Shown here: positions 1 to 10,699 of the stretch, in pieces
Position numbering within the stretch: position 1 is the first letter of the stretch
How the letters are laid out: every line of letters begins with the position of its first letter
Assembly: GCA_963969395.1 (NCBI GenBank)
Contig: OZ017795.1
Span: forward strand, 36,933,063-36,997,062
Origin: Pseudoscleropodium purum
Lineage: Eukaryota > Streptophyta > Bryopsida > Hypnales > Brachytheciaceae
DNA: 64,000 nucleotides
Reading direction: 5' to 3'
Position numbers and translations under genes: made by a program
The notes under the pieces: generated by a model
Database searches by the model: none
The model's input: only the letters and a program-made list of their open reading frames with translations
What the model was told of the DNA's origin: nothing

Positions 1-11
1 GTTTCACAAAG

Positions 12-151
12 CTCCACATTCTGCAATTTCAAAGGCCGTTGCTCAGCTGAGGCGTGCGAGGAGGAGCATGAGAAGCGAGCACGGAGAAGATGAGCTCCAG
101 GGCTTGAGTGATTCAATGGTGGTTTCTTGGAAACCCAAGACCCCCTGAGCC
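12..151. repeat. Direct repeat, left copy (partner 3486-3627)
   Basis: About 140 bp that reappears at 3486-3627 with few substitutions. The shared blocks include CTCCACATTCTGCAATTTC and AAAGGCCGTTGCTCAGCTGA. This copy lacks a ~28 bp segment (ending TTCTAG) that the right copy has after the first block, and carries ~25 bp of its own near its middle. The two copies bracket the kinase locus, which suggests a segmental duplication or an insertion between duplicated ends. The repeat may extend past the left edge of the window. Confidence 0.8.
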
Positions 152-807
152 TATGGTACATTGAAATCTCAAAGAGTCAAAGCAACTACAACTTCATTTC
201 ATTATCTTTCTTCCATCAATCAAACCATGAAATCAGTCTTTTAGCAAATCTTGGTTGTAATAAAAACCAGAGGGTAAAATCTTACTTCATTGTACAAAGT
301 GGAAAAAGCAATTGTCTATGAACAAGGAGATCCTAGAGAAAAAAACAATAGATCTTGCTATTTGACTTGCCAAACAAGGAATGTTGTTTGAAAATATTGT
401 TGGTTGTTCAAATAGGTTGAATAAAAACTTGACAAAATGGGTAGCAATATGAATAGTTTATGAACAATAAAATTGTTCATGAACTTTCAATCTTTTTTTT
501 TCAAAACACATGGAAGCTTTCAGTCTTTGATAAACTTGACAAATGGACAAACTTTACATCCTTCATCAATATATTGAAAGCATTCAAATAACAATTTAGA
601 CAATGGCTTATTCATAATTCAAAAAATCTAATTGCTTAGTCTCTAGTCTCAACCATAATTATTGATATAACACATCATAATAATACAATAACATGATGCC
701 ACCAAGACATATAACTCTTATGACATCTTACCTAGAGTTACATCTCACAAGTTCCTACATATCACTATGCTAAAAATCTACAACTCCCTTACTACAATGA
801 CACCCCA
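152..807. other. AT-rich intergenic DNA, no gene seen
   Basis: AT-rich and low in coding signal. It lies 3' of the minus-strand kinase, so part is probably its 3' UTR and terminator region. I saw no RNA gene and no repeat with clear ends. Confidence 0.5.
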
Positions 808-1632
808 TCAAAGAGCATTGAATATTTGAAAACTTTTTGAAAAACTAGGTCTTTCATTTGGACTTGGATTCCAACATCTCTCAATCAAATCCTTCCATGT
901 TACATCCAAATCACTAGGGAGTTTAGGCTTTGGACCTTCAATTATGAGATCATTGCTAGCTCTACATGCTTCAAGTTCACCTTCAAATGACAAACAACCA
1001 ATTACAACTTCAAAGCATGTCATGGCATAGCTATATACATCCATTTTCTTGGAGAAGTCAATTGTTCTTCCATTCTTCAAGACCAACAATATTTTTGGTG
1101 CCTTCCAAAATCCCATTCCAACAACTCCAAGTGAGCATTCAAAATCTGCTACAATGATTTGAAGACCTTGATCACGTTTCTTGAGAAATATATTGGCAGC
1201 TTTCAAGTCTCTATGGATAATACCTTTCTCATGTAAATATTTCATATCATATGCAATTTGCTTCATAAAATCTTTGGCAACCAAGGTTTGTCCATTCCAC
1301 TCATATGGAAATGGTGAACCTTGGTTGTTCTTCTCTTGCATGGCTTGGTCAATTAGATTGCATAAGTCACCCCAACATCCTACCATCAAGAATGCAAACC
1401 TCCCATCATCCAGCAACGTCCCAAAAGATGAAATACATAGATCAACTTCCCCTTGAAGGATTCTATAATGCCATTGTTTTTTGAGATCTGATAGTCGTGA
1501 TCCTCTTTTGAACACCTTCAATAGAAAGTCAGATTCTACGTTGCCATCATTGTCTAAAACTTCGAAAATTGCATCCTGTCCACCTTCACCTTCAGCAATC
1601 TTCTGACCCAACTTCACAACAGGCATCCACAT
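808..1632 (-). CDS. TKL-like protein kinase, divergent (DFE and APK in place of DFG and APE)
   Basis: A single open frame of 274 residues covering a whole eukaryotic protein kinase domain. Visible in order: a glycine-loop-like stretch (AEGEGGQDAIFEV), the VAIK-type lysine in LLKVFKR, the catalytic loop HRDLKAANIFL, then DFE where DFG is expected (the metal-binding Asp is kept, the Gly is Glu), APK where APE is expected, DVYSYAM, and the subdomain XI Arg in RCWNPSPNERPSF. The HRD Asp, Lys and Asn are present, so catalysis is possible but the activation segment is abnormal. The frame stays open upstream of the first Met through 1809, running into a second partial N-lobe, so the chosen start may not be the original one. 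It could be an active divergent kinase, a pseudokinase or the intact part of a decaying gene. Confidence 0.6.
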   Translation of the reverse strand: MWMPVVKLGQKIAEGEGGQDAIFEVLDNDGNVESDFLLKVFKRGSRLSDLKKQWHYRILQGEVDLCISSFGTLLDDGRFAFLMVGCWGDLCNLIDQAMQEKNNQGSPFPYEWNGQTLVAKDFMKQIAYDMKYLHEKGIIHRDLKAANIFLKKRDQGLQIIVADFECSLGVVGMGFWKAPKILLVLKNGRTIDFSKKMDVYSYAMTCFEVVIGCLSFEGELEACRASNDLIIEGPKPKLPSDLDVTWKDLIERCWNPSPNERPSFSKSFQIFNAL

Positions 1633-1639
1633 TCTAAAG

Positions 1640-2321
1640 AAATTACCCAGTTTATGGCGCCTCCACTGCGGACTTGGAGATTCACGTCGAAGGATTCCAC
1701 AAGACCATCGTTTTTTGAGATCTGACAGTTGTGATCCTCTCTTGAAAACCTTGAATAGTTCGATAGTATCTACGTTGCCATCACATTCTGTAACCTCAAA
1801 GATTTCTGCCTATCCACCTTCGGCAATCTTACGACCCCATTTAGAGCATGCGGCCATTCGAGGAAAAAATGACCCCATTCCTGGTGCACCCATTGCGGGT
1901 TGTTCATCAATTCTGCAAAGACTTTCCGATTCTCTCGATTCACTTCTTCCTCACGATCATTCTCTTCTGAAAGTTCGGAACAGTCAGTCAATTCGCTCCA
2001 ATGCACCCTCGAATGCTCAATCTCATGCTCCGCATTTGAAGAGAACTGGCGCTTGGTTCACATCATCTCCTCCACGCGTGGAGAGAAGTACTCGGACTTC
2101 TGTTCCCTTGAGGAACCTGCGCCGCTACGATCTGCAATAGCCATCTCAGCCACGGAAGCCAAACATTCGTCAACGGTAGTGTGGAAACTGGTGGTTTCAT
2201 CTGGAGATGCGGAGATGCTCGCGGTTGACATGGTCGTCTCTGTGAGTCCCCCACCAGTCAATCGTCGTGAGCAATTCTCCACATCGACCGAGTATTCAAG
2301 CTCCTTTCCCAGGCACTGCAT
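1640..2321 (-). pseudogene. Broken N-terminal part and duplicated kinase N-lobe
   Basis: Directly upstream of the kinase (minus strand) lies a second, damaged copy of its first ~75 codons. It shares an FF-containing lead, (Q/R)KIAEG, (I/A)EIFEV-like, DGNV, LFKVFKRGSQLSDLKK and W..(R/G)IL with the downstream copy. A TAG at 1810-1812 falls in the glycine loop and the reading frame shifts near 1860. Further 5', an acidic Ser/Glu-rich N-terminal segment is open from 2321 but is cut by a TGA at 2058-2060 and resumes in the same frame. It is an in-frame tandem duplication of the N-lobe followed by decay. Whether the intact downstream kinase ORF is still expressed cannot be told from sequence. Confidence 0.65.
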
Positions 2322-3485
2322 TTTTACAACGATTTTGCATCACAATTTCACACCCATGATCCGACATGCAAAACCCTTGCCAGTTACCACCACTGCAACG
2401 AACAAAAGAACAAAGGAATAGGGCTCATTAACATAAAAAAACACAGCGCCCTCACACTCCACACAGATGGAGTAGTCCCAGGGCACGAAACTTCAGATAA
2501 AGCTAATTTCATCAACAACGACGCAGAAGTAGCAAGTTTCCTTTCATTTGATAGAAGGAGGGTTATAACGTTATAACCCATTCAACAGCGTTCAATCGAA
2601 GCCCTCAAGCTATGATTCGAGACCACACAACCGGACGATCTCTGTCTCATACCCTTCTCTGGCCTCTCATCTCTCCAAGGAAACCTCTAATTATCTTTAC
2701 CGACACACCCTCACCACACTCACAAGACACTCTCAAAGCGAAAGATGAACTCACCCAAATTCGTTGACAGTCGACTCGTGGGCCTGCGCAGAGGAAGCAG
2801 GCGACTTCTCCGAGAAGCGATCGCAGCAGCTGGGTCTTGGAGCGGTGTGATGACTCCGCAAGAGATTCTGAATTGGAAATCCTAACGCACAGAGTGGTGC
2901 CTGTGGCATGGGAGTGGAGGTAGAACTGAAGGTGCTCAAGTGGGGACGATGTATTTCAGCAGGAGTAGGTGCAAGGAATCACAGAAGAAAGAGAGAGCTG
3001 ATAGGACAGACGAGGTTGAAAGAATGGGATGGGTGGTCAGTTCTCAGAGCAAGCGAGACTTTGTAGGGTGACTCTGCCCACCGAGACCCACTTATCTGTA
3101 CTCCAGTCGGCACCAATCGGGGAACTTCCGTATTGCATGAGGACTCTCTGCAGCTTCGGCGTTGCTTACTCACGGTGCGGGTTGTAAACGCTCCATAGCG
3201 ACAGGGATTCGTAAAACAGGAGCAAAGAAAACCGAAATGGACTGATGATTTGCAAATTTGGGCAATTCGGTGGCATCTGAATGTTCAAAACATCATCTCT
3301 GCCTGCGGAGATTCCATACTGGTCTGCAAAACTTCTGGGGCACAAACTCAACTACAGTTGCTAGTTTCCTTCGCATCTTCCACTGCCAGATTCGGGGAGA
3401 CCTCACCCATCATCATCACCTGAGTCACGTGGACGCCACTTTCTTGTACACTACACTAACAAGTTAGTACCTTTCAATTGCAAAT
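2322..3485. other. Intergenic region, no gene recognised
   Basis: Moderate GC with short open frames on both strands, none with recognisable domains or splice structure. It is the 5' side of the minus-strand kinase and lies upstream of the right direct-repeat copy. It contains a perfect 20 bp palindrome at 2560-2579, listed separately. Confidence 0.45.
2560..2579. repeat. Perfect 20 bp palindrome
   Basis: GGGTTATAACGTTATAACCC is its own reverse complement. It sits upstream of the minus-strand kinase locus and could bind a dimeric factor or extrude as a small cruciform. The sequence alone gives no function. Confidence 0.9.
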
Positions 3486-3627
3486 CTCCACATTCTGCAA
3501 TTTCTGACTTACATCTTTTAACTCCATTCTAGCAAAGGCCGTTGCTCAGCTGAGGTGTGCGAGGAGGAGCATGACGAGAGAGCCCGACGAAGATGGTGTT
3601 TTTTTGGAAACACAAGATCCCGTGAGC
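3486..3627. repeat. Direct repeat, right copy (partner 12-151)
   Basis: Second copy of the ~140 bp repeat at the left edge, including GCTCAGCTGAGGTGTGCGAG and the GGAAAC.CAAGA end. It carries an extra ~28 bp segment with a pyrimidine-rich, TTCTAG end that resembles a splice acceptor. It lies ~300 bp upstream of the Der start codon, so it may overlap that gene's promoter or a non-coding first exon. Confidence 0.8.
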
Positions 3628-3738
3628 CCGCCCTCGTCCATGAAGTTCCCTAAAGTTCCCTTGACGTTCCCTCTACCTGGGTACTTCGACTATTTTGCAT
3701 GGGGAGTAGGGACGAGGCCAGGACCGACCCCTGGGCGT

Positions 3739-3757
3739 AGGGTTTAGGGTTTAAGGA
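3739..3757 (+). promoter_or_regulatory. Telo-box (TTTAGGG-type) motif upstream of Der
   Basis: TAGGGTTTAGGGTTTAAGG contains two adjacent units of the plant telomere repeat TTTAGGG, about 175 bp 5' of the Der ATG. In plants, telo-boxes are common in promoters of translation and ribosome-biogenesis genes, which fits a ribosome-assembly GTPase. The regulatory role is inference. Confidence 0.5.
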
Positions 3758-3930
3758 CGTTGCCCCGAGTGCTACCTTCAAATCTCTCCGTCAAGTTCTG
3801 CATCCTCCCTATCAAACTCCGGCGTTGAAATCCGATCTCATGTCATGCTACAGATCTCAGATTTTTGAAGAAAGAACTCACCATGAAATTATCACACTGG
3901 TGTTGAATTTGAGTGGGAGCTTCAGTGAAT

Positions 3931-6900
3931 ATGGGAAAGTTGAGCGCTGTCAGTGGAGCTGGCAAGCGGGCAGTAAAACGTCTTCTGGAGCCTCCGATCG
4001 ACACGCTTTCTAAAGTGATGCTGGTTGGCAGACCCAATGTTGGCAAATCGGCTTTGTTCAACAGGTATGAGCGAATTCACATATCTCCTGAATTTCCACT
4101 GTTGCTTGATTCAACGGGCAATTTCTCCATGTTTTCTTCGTTCAGGCGAGTCCGTTGGTTTTACAAATTCCTGTGAAGAATCGAGCCTAAGAGTGCGAAG
4201 CAAACGAACAGAATTTTAGTTAGGTTACGAGTGGAGTGATTAGGTTGGCATTCAATGATTATGTGTGGGGTTTAAGGTATGACGAGCTCAGGCTTATGCA
4301 ATGCTTGGATCAAACTATAGGTTAACAAAGAGACGGGAAGCGCTTGTGTACAACACCCCAGACAGCCATGTCACGCGTGATGTGCGCGAGGGTGTGGCCA
4401 AGTTGGGAGACATGCGGTTTCGTGTGATGGACACAGCTGGCCTGGAGACCACCGCGGTGACGGAGAGTGTCTTGGCGAGGACGGCGGGGATCACAGCCGT
4501 GGCGCTTCGGGATTGCCAAATTGCGCTCTTTCTCATCGATGGCAGGTTTTTCTCTCACTGAATGTTCTTGTGTGAAGAGAATCCGGTTAGTTGGCGGATA
4601 GGGTTCAGGGTTAAGGACCTCATATTTTTACCGGCAGTTTTGAAAAGGTCATATTACGACATGCTTTTGACCAATACATGCAGTGTCCTTCGTCGATTCT
4701 AGTGATGCAAAAGTTGGTCCCATTTGGATGATTTTCTTCACAATCTGATCAATGAAATTTGTCGTTTTCAAACTATGAATCCTTGGCCCTACAGGGGTGA
4801 ATGTGGTGTAGGATTGCCAAATTGCGCTCTTTCTCATCGATGGCAGGCTTTTCTCTCGCAGATTGTTCTTGTGTGAAGAGAAGTCGGTTTGTTTGCGTGT
4901 AGGTTTCAGGGCTTAGGGCTTTGGGCTTCATGTTTTTTTCGGCAGTTTTGAGTAGGTCATATTGCGACATTCTTTTGTCCAAGTTTACCTATTTGTAGAC
5001 CAACACATGCAGTGTTCTTCATCGATTCTAGTGATGCAAAAGTTGGTCCCATTTTGAATGATTGCCAAAACGCACTCTTTCTCATCGATGGCAAGTTTTC
5101 CTCTTACTGCTTGTTCCAGTATGAAGAATATATGTTTAGGGTTAACCTCGAAAGGACCAGGTTGAGCCTCTTGTGCTCTTAACAATTTTGGGAAAGTCAT
5201 GTGAATACTTTCTTGTGACCAATTTATTTATTTTTAACCAACGCATGCAATGCTCTTCATTGGTTCTGGTAATGATCAATTTGGCACCTTTTTGCTCAAT
5301 ACGATGAGTTGAATCAAACCATGAATCCTTGGTCCTTTAGGAGTTCTCAGTGGTGTAGAATCTGAGGTGCTTGCAAATGTGTGGACAGAGCTGGTGTTCA
5401 GCCGCTTGATGCCGATGTGGGGAAGTGGCTGCGCAAGCTTGCACCCAATGTGCGTGTGAAGGTGCTCCTCAACAAAGCTGAAGGAATGCATGATGACGCC
5501 AGTGGCTCTCTTATGGCAGCCATGGGGGAGGCTTACAGTTTGGGGTTTGGAACCCCGGTGGCCGTGTCTGCGGAGTCTGGACAGGGTCTCGCTGATCTGT
5601 ACGAGGATCTACGACCGTGGGTGGAGAGAGCCCAGGAAGAATTGTTGGTCAAACGAGCAGGTAAGGTAGAGAATACTCTCTGCATCCAAATTTAAGCATT
5701 TCAACCGACATTTAGGAATATTTGCGCTTTGATGAGGTGATCACTTGGAGAGATCGCTTGGTTACAAGAGCCAAACTCTCTGGAGATAAGATTTTTATCA
5801 TTATGTATGATTTTTGTATGCAGTCTTTCCAAGTGGGACGTTATTGGCCACTAGTGAAGGATAAAAGACAATCTCATTTCCACTCAAACATCAGTAGCCT
5901 TAATCATTTAGCTAAGTCATGCCTACACTCAACTTGCTAATTGAGGGCCAACCAAGTGAGTATGAATAAGATGAGTTGCTGGTCCTCACGGGTTTACTAT
6001 CGTTTACCTTAGTTTTAGAATCTAATCGCCTGCTTAGTTACTAGCTTGTATGAATGTGTCATCAAAACACATTGCTGTTCCAAGTTCCGGATTCTATTTC
6101 GCTATGTTAACCTTATTATGGGTAGGGTTGGCAGCTGCGAACTTACGTGAAGAAGAATCTTCTGTTGTGGAGACTGAATTGGAGCTTCGAGGAGATGAAC
6201 CCGCTGGAAGTGGGCCTGAGAAGGAGGTTAGTCCGAAAGCTGCTGTTCCACTCGTGGAAGAAGATTCTGAGGGTTACACTAAAGAGGTTACTGTCTCAAG
6301 TGAAGCAACACTTGAAGAGATGGACAAGTTTGAGACGAATTTGAGTTTGAAAGAAGAAGAGGACGAGGCCCTGTTGAGTGAAACCGAGTTGAAAAAGGTG
6401 CCTATGCAGTTGGCCATAGCTGGGCGTCCGAATGTGGGCAAGTCTACGCTTCTCAATTCTCTGTTGCGGGAGGAGCGTGTGCTGACCGGGCCGGAGCCTG
6501 GATTGACTCGTGATTCTATCAGAGTAGAGTTTGAGTATGAAGGCCAGAAAATCTTTCTTGTAAGCTCTTTTTCCCTTCTCTTTCGGAGCAGTGTTTACTG
6601 TTTGGTGTTTCTGTATGTGATATGTTTTGAATTCACTGCTCATGTATTTCTCAATTGGTTCTTCATGGAGAGTGATACTTCATGTTTGGCAGGTTGATAC
6701 TGCAGGCTGGATGCAGAGATCAAAGTTGAAGGAGGGACCTGCAGCCTTGAGTGCCATGAATGCACGTCGGAATGTGCAACGCGCTCATGTCATCGCTCTA
6801 GTGCTGGATGCTGAAGAGGTATTACGTGGCTCTAACTATACTCCAGATTAAAGAGATTTGTGTCTTCAGATCTATTGTTTCCACAACAAATGTCGTGTTG

Positions 6901-8433
6901 ATCGACTCAGGGCTGCGAAGTGTTGTTCTTCATGGAGAATCATTTCCATATTTTCAAATGGTTCTTCATGCTTGGTTGTACTAATATTAGCTTAATGGGG
7001 ACTGGTACTCCAATGTCAGCTAGTTCTAGTTTTAGCTCTCCAGTTACTTGTTTCATAGCTTTAAATTGAGTTGCAGATCCTAGTTTATGCACAGAAATAC
7101 CTTCACTAATTGTGAGACGAATCCATGTATTGAGTATACCCGCTTACCAAACGTATTTGCTTATGGACTTAGATTGCCCAGACTAAGAAAAGCATGCGGC
7201 ACACTGAAGCGGCCCTTGCTCAGTGGGTAGTTCAAGAAGGTAGGGGCCTTGTAGTCGTGGTCAACAAAATGGATCTGCTAGCTGGAAGTGAGCAAGGGCG
7301 GCTAAGGTCCCTCGTCATGAAAGCTGTTCCAGAAGAAATCCAGAAACTCCTACCGCAGGTATAGTCCTCTTTCTGCATCCCCATTCATTTATTATTGTTG
7401 TGTCTTTTTGTCTTCCACTTTTACCAGGTCTTCATGGCTACATCTTGATGTTGGCATTTCATGGCGACTTTGTGTGAACCTAACATTAGGCGTGTTCCAG
7501 GTTACGGGAGTGCCAATAGTATTTGTCTCTGCGCTGGAGGGTAAAGGACGAGCTGCGGTCATGCGGCATGTCAATGAGAGCTACAGGTTGTGGTGTGTGC
7601 GGCTGCCAACAGCAAAACTTAATCGCTGGCTTCGGAAGGTGTTTGCTCTTTACGACACTTCATGTGATTCCTTTGAACCCCAAGTGCCCAAGCTATAATA
7701 GAAAGTCCCCTTTGAAAGCCAGTTTCCGATTATAGGAACTTCCAAAACTTATTAAAAAAATAGACTTTGATTTCTACTTCCTATTGTTACATTTGTTACC
7801 TTGAGTGGATTTATTTCTCCTCGTTTAGATATGAATGCCGTCGGCACTTTTGGCCGTTTCGGCACCAAAGGGGTACTCCGGAGTATAATACAGTTCTCAA
7901 AGTTCCCTAGATGATATATTTCAGCTCGCATAGATATGGAAGCCGATACTTTTGGCCATTGAGGCACTTACAGGTTAATTACAGTAAAATGGCCGCTTCT
8001 ATCTTTCTAAGAGGTCAAATAGATCATCTAGGAACTTCAAAGGCACTTGGATTGAGGTCTCACGACCCAGTCCAAATGCAATGCACATGATATGAAATGT
8101 GTGCTTTGATTACACACACCTTTGAATGTTGTGGCTTGGTGACCTTAGTAGGAATGGTGAGATTATTATACTGTTATTGACAGACGTACCTATGATGTGC
8201 AGGTCATGAGTCGGCACCCAAAAGGAGGAGAAGGCCACGGTGCGAAAGTGAGGTACATGACGCAAGTGAAGGCTCGGCCTCCAACATTTGTAGTTTTCGT
8301 GAGTGGGCAAGGAAAGCTTGACGATACGGAACTTCGGTTTCTGGCTTCGGCTCTTCGGGAAGATTTTGGCCTGGCTGGCATTCCTATTCGTGTGTTCCAA
8401 CGGTGCAGTAAAGATCAACGCACCGTTGAATGA
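3931..8433 (+). CDS. Der/EngA double-domain GTPase (ribosome assembly, organelle type)
   Basis: Eight exons join in phase to 578 codons: 3931-4064, 4321-4545, 5389-5660, 6135-6559, 6693-6818, 7173-7358, 7501-7638, 8203-8433. All introns are GT-AG. GTPase domain 1 has G1 GRPNVGKS (residues 33-40), DTAG, an unusual G4 NKAE in place of NKxD, and SAESGQG. An acidic linker (about residues 215-295) precedes domain 2 with G1 GRPNVGKS (307-314), DTAGW, NKMD and SALEGKG. The C-terminal end ([13 protein letters not shown] ... [10 protein letters not shown]) matches the KH-like domain of Der. Bacterial Der assembles the 50S subunit; plant homologues act in plastids or mitochondria. The first exon starts with a basic, Ser/Ala-rich stretch that could be a targeting peptide, though extra 5' exons cannot be excluded. 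Switch I reads TPDSHVTRD, which I associate with the second, non-plastid plant Der paralogue; that assignment is from memory. Confidence 0.92.
4511..5388 (+). repeat. Tandem exon-end/intron repeat inside Der intron 2 (three units)
   Basis: Units start at 4511, 4812 and 5060, each opening with GATTGCCAAA(A/T)(T/C)GC and the codons for LFLIDG. Unit 1 starts inside exon 2 and holds the real splice donor (GGCAG|GT at 4545/4546). Unit 2 has the same exon-like end followed by GC (GGCAG|GC), and unit 3 reads GGCAA|GT. The units are about 301, 248 and 329 bp and also share downstream intron text such as the ATGCAGTG(T/C)(C/T)CTTC and ATGAATCCTTGG blocks. The intron therefore grew by tandem duplication of an exon-intron junction, leaving decoy exon ends. 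Confidence 0.85.
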
Positions 8434-9875
8434 ATTGCAATATAAGCTTTTACTTCATTCGTGTCTAGTTTCTATCACTCAACTCATTTCTTGTTTGTAC
8501 TTGAACCATGGGTGGAAATTCACGAATGGATCGCATTCAACAATTTTGTCTCACATGACAGTACGGGTGGCTTACATCAAGACCAGGGCAACTGGAATTT
8601 GTTTAGTGGTGAAATCCATTTCTAGCTTGTTCTGTGATCAATATGTCGGCTGTTTCTCCTCCACTAGCTTCTTCACTCCAGCATTTTCCGCTTCACATTG
8701 CACTAACTGGCGTCTTCAACTTGCGAGTTCGCAAGCTGTCGTGTAGTTTTGTGGGGTTTTCTATTATCCTCTTTACTGAAGGATGAATCAGATGGTAATC
8801 CATTGAGTGTAATCGCATCAGAAAGAATTTGAGCAGTGGCGTACCGGTATTAAACACTCAAGTCCTTCATCCGCTCCAGCTCTATATTGCTCACTACACT
8901 CTTCCCTATCTTGTAACAGAATGATCTCCCGAACTCTTTCGTGTGGTCTCTATCATCAACATTGTGTGATCTACCTAAAGTCCCCGTGTAGAGCATCGCT
9001 CGAGTAATTTGCAGAGAATATTGAAGGTATTCCTAAACCCTTCTCTCCTCAACAATCCATACCTGCACCGAAACCCTAAACCTAAGCACTCCTATGGCAT
9101 GCCAGTCACTGAAAGAGTAGGTTTCAAAGCCTTGAGAATTTTTTAAATCGTCGTAAATTTAGAAAGCTCCACATCGACAATGAACGTCGTTGCGGTTCTA
9201 ATCTCAACGTTGGGTTGATCACACTTGAAGCCCCAGCCTCCAAGCTGAGAGGAAGCCAATTGTGGTGTCCAAGACTTAAGCGATGTCTGGAAGGAGATTC
9301 TGTCGATTGAGCTTGAGCGTCCTTCGAATGAAATTCTCCAATATTTATGACGTGAGTTTGATAGTTTGATAGTTGTGCTGAGTGCCCTCGCTGTCAACGA
9401 CAAAGCTAGGATGTAACAACTGGAAGTCAGCACCCGTGGAGTTCGAACGGCGTATTGCCTCTAATGCAGAGACTTTCTCATGTGCCACGACGACCCGAAC
9501 CGCAGGTTTGAAAGCCCCGTCCTTTTTCGGCAGAAGGAATGGATGTGTAGAGACTCGCTCTTCCTCTTCTTCCTCTTTCTCTGAGAATGGATTCCCTACT
9601 GGTGCTCCACCAGTTCGTTCTGTCATAGATCATGCAACGCAGCCACGTGAGTAAGAAATGTTCATGACATTCATTGAGTGGGATGTTAGTGTTGTAAGTA
9701 TCCCTTCCAATAACAGACTGAGAGTTCACCAGGTCATGAAATATTGTGTGCTTCGTATTTGTCGTTTGCTTGTCCCCAAGACCTATTTCACACATAAATT
9801 TGATGTATTTCATTTGACGAGTGTAGTAGCATGAGATATTTTTAACACTACATCGGTCGAGTTTAACTCTGAGAA
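8434..9875. other. Intergenic region between convergent Der and RING-H2 genes
   Basis: Contains the 3' flanks of the plus-strand Der gene and the minus-strand RING-H2 gene. A telo-box-like AAACCCTAAACCTAAG occurs near 9070. Open frames overlap on both strands at 9345-9654 (about 90 codons each way, with a Glu-rich or Ser-rich run); neither has a recognisable domain, and I could not decide whether one is a small gene or UTR. Confidence 0.4.
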
Positions 9876-10553
9876 TCAACTTTCCACTGGTCCGGAAGAA
9901 ATATACACCATACCTTGCAGAAATCTTGAAACGGCGGGACTGCTGCTACTATCCTGCACAAGATCGCCGTTGATGACCACTTCAACGACGTCAGAACCTT
10001 CGGGCATATTTATTGCAGCTTGTTCACCATTTCCTTCTCGTTCCTCACTGCTTGCTTTATCTCTCGGGTGACCCAGATATGCACGACAGAGCGGGCACGT
10101 GTTGTGTGAGCGGAACCAGGCATCAATGCAATCCGAGTGGAATGCATGAGAGCATTCGGGCAGCAACCTCAGGCAGTCGTCGACGTCGAATGCAGCCAAG
10201 CACACTGAGCAGTCTAAAGTCTCCTGTAAGCGCGGGGGTAAATCTTTATACTGAATGAAAGGCAAGGAATCAACAATCTCGGGGTCGAGGCCACGCTGAG
10301 GTTTTCCTGTTAGGCTTCCGCGACGTGCGCGGCTACGAGGTCGACCATCGTCATCGTCCTCCGCAGGCCGGATGCACCGTTTCAAGAAGCCAGTGGTGAA
10401 ACCTACAACTAAGAAGGATATTATCATGGCCACGACTACAGCCACCAATGCAGGATTGAAGTCCACCAATCGGCCTGACGGCTCCGTATCACCCATCGTC
10501 GTGACATTGATTGAAGGAGCACTAGGTGCTATCGTTGGCGCTTCCATATCCAC
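9876..10553 (-). CDS. ATL-type RING-H2 finger E3 ubiquitin ligase
   Basis: Intronless, 225 residues. A hydrophobic segment at about residues 33-57 is the single N-terminal membrane anchor, followed by a basic stretch and the ATL hallmark GLD (88-90). The RING-H2 is complete: C115-x2-C118-x15-C134-x-H136-x2-H139-x2-C142-x10-C153-x2-C156, with W146 and PLC at the last pair. This spacing is that of the plant ATL family, which ubiquitinate targets at membranes and often respond to elicitors or nutrients. The C-terminal ~65 residues are acidic and variable, as usual in the family. The substrate cannot be inferred. Confidence 0.92.
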   Translation of the reverse strand: MDMEAPTIAPSAPSINVTTMGDTEPSGRLVDFNPALVAVVVAMIISFLVVGFTTGFLKRCIRPAEDDDDGRPRSRARRGSLTGKPQRGLDPEIVDSLPFIQYKDLPPRLQETLDCSVCLAAFDVDDCLRLLPECSHAFHSDCIDAWFRSHNTCPLCRAYLGHPRDKASSEEREGNGEQAAINMPEGSDVVEVVINGDLVQDSSSSPAVSRFLQGMVYISSGPVES

Positions 10554-10699
10554 GATTCACCGCAAAACTGAAATTTAACTATTACTGCTTTTGCTGCCAA
10601 TATCACTTCTCCATCCTCTAAGCAGCTAGGCTTTGCAATCATGAATCAATCCACACTCAATCACGCATGGAAAAAATCGTCTAGTAATCATCATCTTCC

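Noticed and set aside
127..321. 64-codon plus-strand frame at the left edge
   Set aside because: It starts within the direct repeat and runs into AT-rich DNA, with no recognisable domain.
4315..5200. Repeated minus-strand frames containing [15 protein letters not shown]
   Set aside because: They are the antisense of the repeated LFLIDG exon end in Der intron 2, a by-product of the tandem duplication.
9345..9654. Overlapping ~90-codon frames on both strands beyond the RING-H2 gene
   Set aside because: Neither has a domain, splice structure or clear start context; the open frames mirror each other around a (GAA/TTC)n-rich stretch. Left as possible UTR.
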